From NCBI GenBank assembly GCA_946811185.2, contig OX328108.1:35152493-35216492 (forward strand): a stretch of DNA of 64,000 nt, in the 5' to 3' direction. A model generated the notes under the pieces. The model was not told the origin of the DNA. It searched no databases and saw only the letters and a list, made by a program, of their open reading frames with translations. How positions within the stretch are numbered: position 1 is the first letter of the stretch; each line of letters starts with the position of its first letter. Source of the DNA: Hippopus hippopus. Lineage: Eukaryota; Mollusca; Bivalvia; Cardiida; Cardiidae. Position numbers and translations under genes: made by a program. Positions 19,445 to 29,869 of this stretch are shown here, one piece after another.

Positions 19445-19672
19445 TTGACCCTCTACTACACAGTCTCAAGTTATAATGACGCTAAAAAAGACAGATTTTG
19501 AAAACATCGTAGTAAACGGAGAAAATTCTGATAACCAGAATTTTCTCAATTTCCCAAAGTGTTTTCTACCCTATCAACAACAAATACCTTGATTTTAGCC
19601 ACATATGATTTGTTGTGTGCAAATTTGGATGATTGTAAAATTTTGATGTACAATTTGTTAAAGAAAAGCCTT
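19445..19672 (+). mobile_element. Palindromic MITE copy, diverged
   Basis: ACCCTCTACTACACAGTCTC, GGAGAAAATTCTGATAACC and CAGAATTTTCTCAATTTCCC, then TTTGTTAAAGAAAAG, follow the forward consensus. Confidence 0.65.
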
Positions 19673-20011
19673 GTCATTTAATGCATCAAATGAGGTTATA
19701 ACATTTACATTGTTTTAAACTTGTTGAACTCTTTAACACACATCAAAATGTTAAACTTGTCCAAGTTTAAAGGATTTGCAGACAGCAAATGAAAATATGG
19801 GATTTTTTTCTTTTATAATAGTAAACAGCATTTTCTCCTTTTCCCATAATGCACATCCACCATTTCTAAGACAGAACTGATGTTTTGAGCTATAATAATT
19901 TTTTTGTCTGCAAATGCTTTAAAGGGCAAATCCTAAAATATTTTGACCAGACTGTTTTTTTCCTTTAATCAGCTGCAAATGATGTCAGTTAAACATGTGT
20001 CCGTCATTTTT

Positions 20012-21084
20012 AGCTCCACTGGCCAAAGGCCAGCGGGCTTATGTCATGGCCTGTTGTCCGTCGTGCATCCGTGCGTCCGTTAACTTTTATTTCAAACATC
20101 TTCTTCTCTGAAACTACCCATCCAATTTTGATGAAACTTCACAGAAATGATCCTGCTATGGTCCTCTTCAGAATTTCTTGAAAGAATTTAATTCCTGCAA
20201 AAACTCTGGTTGCCATGGCAACAAAACTTAAAAATATTGGAAATCTTTGAAAATCTTCTTGTCTGAAACCATAAGGCCTAGGGCTGCCAAATTTGGCATG
20301 TAGCTTTATCTAGTAGACCTCTATCAAGTTTCTTCAAATTATAGCCCTGGGGCCAAATTTGACCCCACCCTGGGGATCACAAGTTTTACATAGGCTTATA
20401 TAGAGAAAACTTTAGAAATCTTCCTGTACCTAGCCATAATGCTTAGGGTTACCAAATTTTGCATGTGGCTTTATCTAGTGGGCCTCTACCAAGAGTGCCC
20501 AACTTATAGCCCCAGGGTCAAATTTGACCCCACCCCGGGGGGGGGGGTGTTTCACAAGTTTTACATAGGCTTATATAGAAAAAACTTTAGAAATCTCCTT
20601 GTACCTAGCCATAAGGCCTAGTGCTTCCAAATTTTGCATGTGGCTTTATCTAGTAGGCCTCTACCAATAGTGCCCAACTTATAGCCCTTGGGTGAAAATT
20701 GGCCCCGCCCCAGGGGTCACAATTTTTGATATGGGCTTATATAGACAAAACTTTAGAAATCTCCCTGTACTCAGTCATTTGGCCTAGGGTTACCAAATTT
20801 TGCATGTGGCTTTATCTAGTGGGCCTCTACCAAGAGTACCCAAATTATAGCCCTAGGGTCGAATTTGACCCCAACCCAGGGGTCAGAAGTTTTACATGGG
20901 CTTATGTAGTGAAATCTATAGAAATCTTCTTGTTACTTACCATATGAATTTGGGCTACCAATTTTAGTCCTGTCTCAGGGGTCTTATGTTCAAAACCAAT
21001 TGACCAAGTATTGTAATGTTTGGCATGTAGGGATTTTACGTATTAGCCAGTGGAGCGATACAGGGCCATCATGGCCCTCTTGTT
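20012..21084 (+). mobile_element. Helitron-like repeat nested in the Kolobok-like element
   Basis: It begins AGCTCCACTGGCCAAAGGCC (TGGCC/GGCCA pairs) and ends with the hairpin AGGGCCATCATGGCCCT followed by CTTGT. Internal units containing GGCTTATATAGA and ACTTTAGAAATCT repeat at about 168 bases. The Kolobok fragment at 31907-32150 has the same surroundings (CATTTTTCATAAATACCACC) with no insertion, so the edges are known to about one base. Insertion occurred in a run of T without a longer duplication. There is a G-run near 20540. Confidence 0.8.
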
Positions 21085-21290
21085 CATAAATACCACCAAC
21101 ATGCCATAAACCACAGCCGAATGGTCACGCTGATATACGGCCCTAAAAATGGTACATGGCTTACTTCCCCTGATTCGCTTATCTCCCGTGCATGTGTGAC
21201 GTCATTGTCGAGTCAGTCTGTGTATACCGTCAGTAGACATTAGTAGGAACACGGATGATTGTATGCAGATATATGAGTATTAACTGAGAA

Positions 21291-21680
21291 TTGAGCCAAA
21301 AAATGGTAAATTGTGCAGCCTATGGCTGCAACGTCGATTCGGGAACTCATAGAATTAGTATTTTCAAATTTCCGAAGGAATTAAAAAGGAGGAAACTATG
21401 GATTCAACGTTTAAACCGGGGCCGGACAGTAGCGACGGATTTTTTGCCATCGGTTCATTCGAAATTGTGTCTGAAATACTTCGATGACAGTCAGTTCTTA
21501 ATAAGTCCAAAACTCGCAAAAGAAGTTGGTTATAGGAATTTTAGGCTGTGGTTAAAACCTGATGCTGTGCCGACATTATTCGAAACTCCGAGTCGAAAGG
21601 AGATAGGCCTTAAACCGAAACTCCGAAAGACAGACATTCCGCAATGGCAATTTCCAAAAAGAAAATCCAACATGAAGTAG
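21291..21680 (+). CDS. THAP zinc-finger exon of the Kolobok-like transposon
   Basis: The frame encodes 129 residues. From residue 5, MVNCAAYGCN starts a THAP domain. The C2CH ligands are Cys8 and Cys13, then Cys and His near the middle (the segment VHSKLCLKYFDDSQF), with the conserved P before a hydrophobic end (LKPDAVPTLF). The Trp and Phe positions (FKFPKE, LWIQRLNR) are also present. THAP domains bind DNA, and in Kolobok and P elements they recognise transposon ends. The reading stops at AAGTAG, but GTAGGT there could be a splice donor, so this may be only the first exon. The ATG at residue 5 is as likely a start as the first. No host-gene features were seen. Confidence 0.8.
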   Translation: MSQKMVNCAAYGCNVDSGTHRISIFKFPKELKRRKLWIQRLNRGRTVATDFLPSVHSKLCLKYFDDSQFLISPKLAKEVGYRNFRLWLKPDAVPTLFETPSRKEIGLKPKLRKTDIPQWQFPKRKSNMK

Positions 21681-22817
21681 GTCATTTCTTTTTTCTTGAA
21701 ATTGGAATACATGAATTGTTATACGTACTAATTTACCCTTTTTTACATTACCGCTTCATTCTGAACAAAGAGAAAATGCTGCTGTTTTCTCCCTTTTCCA
21801 AATGATTTCAACATTTAACAAAATTATAGATTCATCCAAATTCATAACATAAATTTTGCAAATAACATGGTCGACATTGTTCAAATGATGTAAACTTTCA
21901 AGGGATAATAATCATTCTTTGAACAGCAAACATCATTTTCTTCCCACAATGTTTTTCAAACACTCTTTCTTTGGGTATTGGAAACTAGATCTAGGGTTTG
22001 TATGGTAAAGGGTGAAATCAGTATCTGGCTACCCCTAATCATGGTCATAAATGTAAATCCATCACTGACCAGTTGAAACAATAGAGGAAATGATTACATA
22101 ACATTTGCATATCTCACCCCTTTACACTGTAATGTTTGTTGGTGACAGTAAACCCATGTTACAGCTTTTATCCCATACCTTACTTCTCTTTGACATTTCA
22201 CTCTTAAAAATGATTTGACAAGTTACATGCATTTTGAACAAATTTTGAATTATATCTATACAATTTTGATTTGTGGATATTCCCTTTTCCTATCCATATT
22301 ATGTCTTCTAGACAGGCTACTGAGAAAAATGTTTTGAACATGTCAGTATGAAAATTTTGAAAATGCATATAATTTGACACAAGTCATTTTCTCTGATAAT
22401 CAGACAAAAGTGAGAAAATTAAAAATAACACATTTTTTTTTTTAATTAAGAAACAATGTTTTTGACCAGGCTCACACACCAATTCTTTTACCTTTTACCT
22501 CAGAATTCTGACCTTCAACCACCCTAATGGAGAAGGCTTTTGAGGACAGGGTGAAAAAAGGAATAAGTCCTGATACCCAGAGTTATCTTCTTTTCCTACA
22601 ATATTTTCTACCCTCAAACCTATTGTCAAGGCCACATTTGATCTGTGGTCTGCAACTACTTTCGGTGTGGAGTGGACAAGTCTAAATTTTTGCCATCTGT
22701 GTAAGGGTTTAGCCTAACCCTTACCCAAATGATAAAAAATTAGAATATTTCAAATCCACAGCATTTAAATATGACCGATAAAATGTGATTGTTTATTGGA
22801 ATTTAGTTTAACTTAGT

Positions 22818-23052
22818 TTAACCCTTTACCAAACAATCCTTTGTTTTAACGACCCTTGTGAAGAAAGAAAAACCTTTTGAAAACATTGTAGGTAAAGGAG
22901 AAAATGCTGGTAACCAGTATTTTCTCCTTTTTCTACAATATTTTCTACCCCATCAAAGACAAGTCCAAACATGTGAGTAAAATTTAATTTGTTGACTCAA
23001 AATGCTTTCAATTTGCTTGAGTCAATAAATTTGATGTTTGGTAACAATTTAA
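22818..23052 (+). mobile_element. Palindromic MITE within the duplicated block
   Basis: TTAACCCTTTACCAAACAAT, GGTAAAGGAGAAAATGCTGG and TTTGATGTTTGGTAACAATT define it. It is matched by 58321-58555, so it predates the duplication. A decayed copy (about 22497-22715) is matched at 57227-57465. Confidence 0.8.
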
Positions 23053-23165
23053 ACATGTATTTTACATCTCTTGAGAAACAAGTTCATACAACTCGTACTA
23101 ATCTCTTCGGATACTGCTTCCTGGGAACCAAAACAAAGCTTGTGCCCAATGTGTGGGATTTATAT

Positions 23166-23398
23166 TTAACCCTTTACCAATCAATCCCTAGTTTTTACGA
23201 CCCTGAGATAGAAGCCTTTTAAAAACATTGTAGGAAAAGGAGATAATGCTGGTAGCCAGCATTTTCTCCTTTAACCACAATGTTTTCTACTCTGCTGGAA
23301 ACAAATTTCAATTTTTGAAATATTCAACTTTATTTTGTCATCTGCAAGTGATTTTAATTTAGACCTGTTTAATATTTTGTCGTTTGGTAAAGAGTTAA
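23166..23398 (+). mobile_element. Palindromic MITE within the duplicated block
   Basis: TTAACCCTTTACCAATCAAT, GGAGATAATGCTGGTAGCC and TTTGTCGTTTGGTAAAGAG with TTAA. It is matched by 62633-62864. Confidence 0.85.
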
Positions 23399-24390
23399 AA
23401 ATAGAAAATATTGTGGATAAAGGACCAACTGATAGTTACCAGCTCTTTCTATGTTTTTACAATGAATCTGTAGTCGTCTATACTGCAATTTGACCGGAAT
23501 GTCAGTATTAACCGCTCAGTCCCTAGTAGACGGTAGACCAATTTGAGACTTACCCAAATTGAAACAATTTGCATAAGACAAACAAGAACTGAACAAATTA
23601 CAATTCAGAGTTTAAGACTTTCACAGAGAAGCTCTATATGGAACATACAATAGCTATACATGTATGATTAATTTTTGCATTGAATGGATCATGTGGACAA
23701 GGTAAACAGCAAAAAAGTATTTAACACAGGTAGATCCCCTCTCCCTCTCTCTGATGTTCATGTATTTCTGTATGGTAAGAAAAACAACTAAAATAATTTT
23801 CAAAATAATTTTGAGGATTAACTCTTAATAATCTTGGAACATATTCTTTTATCAAATTTCATGCTGGTTAACAGCATTTCAAAATATTCTTATTCTCATG
23901 AAAATCGTGATTTATTGTGTAACCCTTCACCCACGAGAGAATAAACTTGTACCCGTCAATGTTTACAGAATTCTTTAAAAGGTACAAATATCAACAAGGA
24001 CCCATCAACAAATAGTTAGAACTAACATCTCACGATTATCAATCGTAAAAGTCAAGAAAAGGGTTATTTGACATGAAACGAAAGCGTCAGGGAAATGTCT
24101 TCAAAAGTGTCGGGGAACTGTCTTGTCGTGGAACTGTCTTGAAACCGTATTTTTTTTGTTGTTGTTTAATTCCGCCCGTTAATCTACTGAAAATGCTTCA
24201 CGTTAAACAAAGTTTATGCCATACACTTAATTTTATCATGTATAGAATAATATTTCTGTAAGCGATGTTCGCCCCGTAATAGACATATTTCAATAGCGCG
24301 CAATACTCAACACGTTGAAGAGTCCGGCACAACATCGTCATTTTCGTCATCAGTGGGCGAAAAGTTACTTTTATCCTCATCATCAGAAAC

Positions 24391-24501
24391 TTAATAAGTT
24401 TCTTTAAAAATTGGCTCGTACATGTACGACCTTACCGGCCCAGAATCGTCTATTTCTTTGTCTTCAATATCGCTCAGTTCACTATCATAAACAACGTCCA
24501 T
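24391..24501 (-). pseudogene. Short acidic open frame at the Kolobok right end
   Basis: On the minus strand an ATG opens MDVVYDSELSDIEDKEIDDS, and a further stretch ends PIFKETY before TAA. Read past the stop, the next 28 codons remain acidic (VSDDEDKSNFSPTDDENDD), which suggests one broken N-terminal coding region. Acidic N-termini followed by an aromatic-EP motif (here YMYEPIF) occur in proteins encoded by some THAP-type transposons; this is family impression only. The region around 63840-63878 repeats the downstream part but not the ATG. Confidence 0.4.
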
Positions 24502-24802
24502 ATTGAAACAAGCTCTCCTATGACGTCACAAATCAAGGGACGCAACAATAAGTAAGGGAGATAAGCGATGCAATAAAAATTAATAAGCAGAAATATGAAT
24601 TGAAAAAAGTACTTTTACTAATTTTTTTTAATAATTACAACATTACCAGGTTACCATTTGATAAGTGTAGATTTGAAAATTAACCATATCTGAAACTTGT
24701 TGATTTGCCCTTTAAGGTCAAATCTGAAATTCTATTTTTTGAAAAAGAGTTAAAGAAATGATGATTTCACCATATTCTATGTTTCTTTATTGTTCTCTAT
24801 AG

Positions 24803-24938
24803 GGCCTATGAGACATCAAAGCTCTATCGAGATTTAAAACTACGTGGTGCACTGATCCACAACAAACAGTTACGCTTGTTGCCCCAGGAACAGGTCTATG
24901 ATAAGGTGACAGGTGTATGGAATCTCTCAAGTGATCAG
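24803..24938 (+). CDS. BBS5: BBS5 exon 7
   Basis: The acceptor TTCTCTATAG and donor GTATTT bracket 136 bases. After the split Arg codon it encodes [20 protein letters not shown], then [20 protein letters not shown] and LSSDQ. A-Y-E-T-(S)-K-x-Y-R-D-x-K-L-R and Q-L-x-L-L-P-Q-E are strongly conserved in BBS5, linking the two PH-like domains. It ends on a codon boundary. The next intron is 21 kb. Confidence 0.94.
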
Positions 24939-25538
24939 GTATTTTTTTATTGCGATAAATTATTGTACAAATATATGTAATTGAATTTTTTAAGTAAATA
25001 TCATGTACTGTCATAGCCCTGTGGTTTGCATTATTTTTGTCTGTGTCAGTTGGGCAAACTAAAAAATAAATGTGACCCAAAAATTGAATTCTTTTTTTGA
25101 AGGTTAGAAAACATTGTGGAAAAAGGAGGAACTGCCAGTTTTCAAAAGCTTTCTTACAGTACAGCTCGCACGTTTTTTGCTATTTTCGTTCTCCGCGGTG
25201 GACCTAGCGCGGACCCAACGCGGCGATTTTAAAACAGGTGAACGCGGACCGATCTTAAACGTGGCGATCCCTGGCAGACCACGGCGGTCTGGTTACGCAA
25301 TAAAAACGACGCGATGACTCCGCTGCGATTAGACAGGTAAGTGTTTTTTTTTCAGTGTAACAAATGATTCAAGAATGAACCGAAATTACGCACCATTTTA
25401 CTCTTTTACAAAGTCGTATTACACGTATGTATCTACATGAAAAATTTTTTATATCAGAAAGAAAAAAGAAGATAAGTAGTCATCACTGGCAAGCAAATTA
25501 TTTAACATTGATTTAATTGGTTAAAAAATCAAAACACT

Positions 25539-25705
25539 TAAACCTTTAACCACACATCCCGAGTTTTAAGTGCCGTGAAGAACAAGGGTTTCGAAAACAT
25601 TGTAGGAAAAATAAAGAACAGGCCGGCAACCAGCATTTTCTCCTCTTATGAAATGTTTATCTACCCTGTCACACACTCTTCGACAATTACGAGTGATGTT
25701 CTTAT
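25539..25705 (+). mobile_element. Palindromic MITE, right part missing
   Basis: TTAAACCTTTAACCACACAT, CGTGAAGAACAAGGGTTTCG and CAACCAGCATTTTCTCCTC fit the forward form up to CTACCCTGTC. Confidence 0.6.
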
Positions 25706-25709
25706 TTCC

Positions 25710-25863
25710 TTAACTCTTTACCAAATGACAAAACAACTTGTCCAAATTGAAAAAAAAAAAAAAAAACATTTGCAGACGAAATTTTGAATCTCACTCAAAA
25801 TATAAAACTTGTTTTTATTAGGTGGGAACATTGTGGGAAAAAGAAGAAAATGCTGGTTCAAGA
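25710..25863 (-). mobile_element. Palindromic MITE, left half only
   Basis: TTAACTCTTTACCAAATGAC, an A-run, CATTTGCAGACGAA and GAAGAAAATGCTGG are present. It stops at the hairpin centre. Confidence 0.65.
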
Positions 25864-26039
25864 CATAATGACAGCGCCGACATGTATCGTCACGGAGAAA
25901 TATTTCATGAGCTGCTCTTAGGCCTATTAGGTCTTGACTCTTGAGCTTATTTTTTTCCTGCGAATGATAACGATCACTAGCATACAAAATGTTTATTTTT
26001 ACACATTGATATAATTGTCTGCACATGTTCATTACAAAA

Positions 26040-26800
26040 TAAGATTAATGAATCTCGCAGGACCAAATGGATAAAATCAAACACTTTGGTTCTTCCGTGA
26101 GGGTTTTTGGTTAAAACTTAACTCTTTACAAAGGCACAAAAATGTATTCTTTTCCAAATTGAAAGCATATGCAGACGACAACTAAATGTAGCAAATGTGG
26201 CATTTGTCTTTAATATGATAGACAGCAACTTTATTTCCAGGAACATTTGTCATCTGCCGTATAAACGAATCTAGTTATTCTCTGATTGTAAATACTCTGA
26301 TTCAGTTTCGTATAACTTCAAATTAAGGATAGTTTTATATGATGACTAAAAGTAAGGCCGTACCTGTAATAGAAGACGGATACGGGGAATTTTCTCGCGT
26401 CCATATTCCCTACTTTCATAACCAAATTCAAACTTATGAAACTATTTTTCCCCCTACTTTAGTGATCACGGGGTACAAAAGTAATGGCTGTTATCCTTAT
26501 ATGGTGCGATTGTTAACATCCCAAGGTTGTTATTCTTTTCAGGTTGACGACGAGTTAAAGTCATGAATATTTAATGAATTGCAGGCCACAAAATGTTTTC
26601 GGATCAAATGACGGTACAAATAGCAATTGTATGAAAAAGCGAACATTTAATTTCCATCAAATTCACCATCTTTCAGGGTTTCTTTATCATGTATATTTCA
26701 ATTTTTTTATTATATATATATCTCTCAACAAAAAGAGTTTTTGTGTTTTTTATACTATATTTTCCTTTTTTTAAATCTAAATACAAGAAGACTCCATTAT
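26040..26800. other. Unassigned DNA inside the giant insertion
   Basis: It holds a decayed MITE half (about 26120-26220) and an open frame of 75 codons at 26339-26566 that matches nothing I know and has no partner motifs. It is AT-rich towards the right. Confidence 0.35.
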
Positions 26801-26804
26801 ACAG

Positions 26805-26872
26805 GCAGTGAAGACACAAATCAAACTGCACAGAACACGCAGTTTGATATTAGATCTACACTAGAGATGCTA
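26805..26872. repeat. GATC-rich palindrome, diverged copy
   Basis: AAATCAAACTGCACAGAACA pairs with CGCAGTTTGATATTAGATC, as in the copy at 3324-3390. Confidence 0.55.
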
Positions 26873-27148
26873 GTTTTGTAAGATATTCTACATGAAATAC
26901 GCTTTAGTGTTGCATTGATTTGTTCTGTTATTTTTTTAATAACCTTTGGTTTAACCCTTTCCCAAATGACAATATTTTACATTTGTCCGAATGGAAAACA
27001 TTTGCAGACGACAACTCAAAGATGGATGAAATGGAGAAATTTACCCTTAATAGGGGTAGAAAGCATTATGGGGGAAGGAGAAATTGCTAGTAACTATTTT
27101 CTCATGATGTATTCCTTTCTCATAATGTAATCTAAAGCCTTACTCCTT

Positions 27149-29303
27149 CACGGGTGGTAAACGGGGCAACTAGCTCCAAAAGGAGTCAACAGTATTTTGT
27201 TGCCTCGTAACATACGGGTATTTGCGTGCTAGTTGCATAGATAGAAAAATTGTCAACAAAGGTTGGTGTCGATTTCTTTAAACCTTGTTCATTTCCTTAC
27301 CGGAGACCTTTTGAAAAATCCGGCAATGCTATGCGATATAAAAATGACTAAACTTTATTCACCGCTAGCATATGGCATATAAGTATGCAGCGCTTGGATA
27401 AAATCTTGGCAAAACTTTCGAACACAGTACTGCAAACCCGCCACTTTATGTAACACGGAGATTTGGAAGCACGGATTTTCTAGATATTCGTCCAACATAT
27501 GGCCATTACATTACCTGATGCACGTTTTCTGGTATTTTCAAGCCCATAAAAGACTAAAAAACCCAAAAATTGGAAATTAAAGAATTCGTATGTGGAGAAT
27601 ACTGGCAACATTTTTGTGCGCGCCAGTTGCCTAGCACAAGGGGTAGTTGGATAGACAAGGAGTTAGTTGCCTCCTAATATATGTACTTCAAATGATACAC
27701 ATGAGTCAGCTTTTATCTCAGATTGAGCTTAGTAATATTTATCGTCTGCCAGTGCTTATATTTTCGACCCTGTCTAAATTTGTCATTCGGTCATCGGATG
27801 ACTAAGTAATACTTTATATAATATTTTCAAGTGGGCGTGTCCGAGACACAGACACTCGGTTTCCCGATGTTTGAACAACTCACAAATACTGAGATCAATA
27901 AAATACACAAGGTTCCGCAGCTGCGGTTTTTTTCTAGCAACGGAATTTTATACTGACTCCACGTTGGTGCTGCGTTCATTTCTATAAAGGTTTCCGACAT
28001 CCTTGGTACCCTTATTAGAAATTGGCACAGCCCAAACATGACGACAGTGTAAACTGAGAAAAAAGCAGCTGCAAAAACGTGTGTAGGCTACTTTATATAC
28101 AGTCCTAAGAATTGGCAACTTGTTAAAAGATCTGAAAACCGAGTGCCTGTTGTTCTAATGAAAAACTGCAAGGGATGGGTGGTATCCTTATCATGCATGT
28201 AACTGATGCACCCCCTTAAAGTATTTTAATTTGTTAAATTTGACATATATCTTTATCATCATTTCAGAAACTAGCAAAGATGTCAAAAATTCCAAATTCT
28301 TCACGGTATTGTGTTGCTTTACTTCAGCGATGGCGTTTATGTTTTCTGCTTGACAAGAATGCCTCCGTCGCAGTTTTTCCTTTGAATACACCCATCTGAA
28401 AAATATATTTGAATGGGGTTTTACGCCGTTTCGAACAATCTTTCAGTTATATCACGGCGAAGTTCGCTAACTCATGTGCTTTCTGGGTATCAACAGTACT
28501 ACGCTGGGACTCTGAATGCGCTGTCCAAGGACATACCCACGTGACCAGCGGCCCGGCCGGGACTCGAACCCGCGACCCTCGACACCTTTCAGGTCACGAG
28601 TCCGCCGCTATTCCTATTTCAAGTATAGCATAGTCATCCAATTACAAATGCCAAATTTTAGAAAGTGTCAAAAGCACTTGCATATTACAAATTTTACTAA
28701 GCTCAAAATTCTGAAATGAAAAGAATATATAACTCGTGTGTTCCAAATGCAGATTTGGGGCAAATAGGTTAACTGAATTTTAATTACTAGGCCACTACCT
28801 CCTTGTCTATTCAACTACCCCCCGGGCTAGGCAACTAGCCCGCACACAAATTCAGCTATTATTCTACATACACGACTTCTAAAATTTTCAATTTTTGTTA
28901 TATCGTAATTCCCTGGGCTTGAAATTAATAGGGAAGGTGCATCAGGTATTGTAGTGGCTATATATTGGACGTTCAATGAGGAAATCCGTAGTTTCAAATC
29001 TCCGATTTACAGTTTTACCGCTCGATGTTCGAAAGTTTGTCCAAGATTTTATCTAAGCGCTGCATACTTATATGCCATATGCTAGCGGTGAATAAAGTTT
29101 AGTCATTTTTATATCGCATAGCATTGCCGGATTTTTCAAAAGGTCTCCGCTATGGAAATAAACAAAGATTAAAGTAATCGACACCTACCTTTGTTGACAA
29201 TTTTTCTCTATCTATGCAACTAGCACGCAAATACCCGTATGTTACGAGGCAACAAAATACTATTGACTCCTTTTGGAGCTAGTTGCCCCGTTTACCACCC
29301 GTG
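27149..29303. mobile_element. Foldback-type element with ~520-bp terminal inverted repeats
   Basis: Both ends read CACGGGTGGTAAACGGGGCA inwards, and the inverted arms continue for about 520 bases each (27149-27682 and 28787-29303). They share GGAGTCAA, GTATTTGCGTGCTAGTTGC and GCATATGGCATATAAGTATG. A 5-bp direct repeat TCCTT flanks the element (27144-27148 and 29304-29308). The 1.1-kb centre has a decayed MITE end, a reversed SINE and no transposase. The superfamily is uncertain; 5-bp duplications and CAC ends occur in Transib, among others. Confidence 0.78.
28410..28622 (-). mobile_element. tRNA-derived SINE inside the foldback element
   Basis: On the minus strand a B box GGGTTCGAGTCCCGGCC is followed by a body and the tail GTGATATAACTGAAAGATTG, then GGCGTAAAACCCC. 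The tail is the same as in the SINE at 41280-41541, but the head differs, so at least two heads share one tail. Confidence 0.75.
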
Positions 29304-29478
29304 TCCTTGGCGTCTTTTAAAGTTAAGGTTGTGCTGTAAGGGAATAAAAGATCTTAAGAAGATGATGGGATGGGAGAGAATGCTGTAATCAGATTTTTCT
29401 ACTTTTCCAACAATGTTGTTTACTCATTCATTGGCAAGCTTCATCATTTGAACAACATTTGTCTTCTGCATTTGCTGC

Positions 29479-29815
29479 AGAGCCCCAGTAGCTCATTCGG
29501 TAGTGTGCAGGACTTGAGAACAGGGGGTCGTGGGTTTGATACCTGGCTCGGTCAATTTCTTTCTGAGCATTGATGATAGTCATTGCGACAGGATTCATTC
29601 TTCTCTTCTTCTCCAACCACTGATCATTGCTTCGACGATGGTTACGTGGGAAAGCAGCCAGTGGCTTGGAAAGAAAACTGTGTGGAGTACTGGTAAAAGA
29701 GACTCAGGGAAGCATGGATAGGTGCAATGGCTGCCGCGATATAAATGCTATAATGTTGAAAGCGGCGTTGAACACCATACAACAACAACAACAACAACAA
29801 TAACAACAACAACTG
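29479..29815 (+). mobile_element. tRNA-derived SINE with (AAC)n tail
   Basis: The head has an A-box-like AGTAGCTCATTCGGTAGTGT and a B-box-like GTGGGTTTGATACCTGG. The body has CCAGTGGCTTGGAAAG and GCATGGATAGGTGCAATGG, and the tail AATGTTGAAAGCGGCGTTGA ends in an AAC microsatellite. A remnant of a MITE right end follows (TTTGTCATTTGGTAAAGAG at about 29840). Confidence 0.82.
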
Positions 29816-29869
29816 TATTTGCTTTGAACAAATCAAAATCTTTGTCATTTGGTAAAGAGTCAAGGGTAA

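Larger units (their letters stand above)
21870..24406. repeat. Duplicated block, copy 1 (empty-site version)
   Basis: From about 21870 to 24406 the sequence is closely matched in the same orientation at 56530-63878. Shared landmarks include GGGATAATAATCATTCTTTG, GGCTCACACACCAATTC, CCATCTGTGTAAGGGTTTAG and GTCTTGTCGTGGAACTGTC. Copy 1 lacks three insertions found in copy 2: the end of a short Kolobok element, about 750 bases after TGATAAA, and the second MULE after TTCATAC. It therefore serves as their pre-insertion control. Confidence 0.8.
19923..24711 (+). mobile_element. Kolobok-like DNA transposon, 4.8 kb, TTAA target, THAP exon
   Basis: The termini AGGGCAAATC and GATTTGCCCT are inverted repeats directly flanked by TTAA on both sides (19919-19922 and 24712-24715). 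TTAA duplication, purine-purine starts and a THAP domain together are the known signature of the Kolobok superfamily. The left part carries a + strand THAP exon. The right end carries a short - strand acidic open frame. The catalytic region is not recognisable, and the interior includes a Helitron-like insertion, MITEs and a block duplicated at 56530-63878. It is therefore a dead copy. It occupies most of BBS5 intron 6. Confidence 0.75.
19724..24753. mobile_element. Palindromic MITE interrupted by the Kolobok-like element
   Basis: The left part (to 19922) begins GAACTCTTTAACACACATCA and reaches GTCTGCAAATGCTTTAA. The right part (from 24712) resumes TTAAGGTCAAATCTG and ends GAAAAAGAGTTAA. Together they make one symmetric MITE with the insertion at a TTAA in its right arm. 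This shows that the MITE was present before the larger element. Confidence 0.7.
26951..29348 (-). mobile_element. Palindromic MITE split by the long-inverted-repeat element
   Basis: The left part begins TTAACCCTTTCCCAAATGAC and reaches TAATCTAAAGCCTTACTCCTT. After the insertion TCCTTGGCGTCTTTTAAAG and GTTGTGCTGTAAGGG continue the reverse consensus. Confidence 0.6.

Noticed and set aside
26339..26566. 75-codon frame with no known match
   Set aside because: Isolated, with no recognisable motif, in AT-rich unassigned DNA; an open frame of this length occurs by chance.
29479..29560. tRNA gene
   Set aside because: It has A- and B-box-like sequences but no complete cloverleaf, and the SINE body and tail follow directly.
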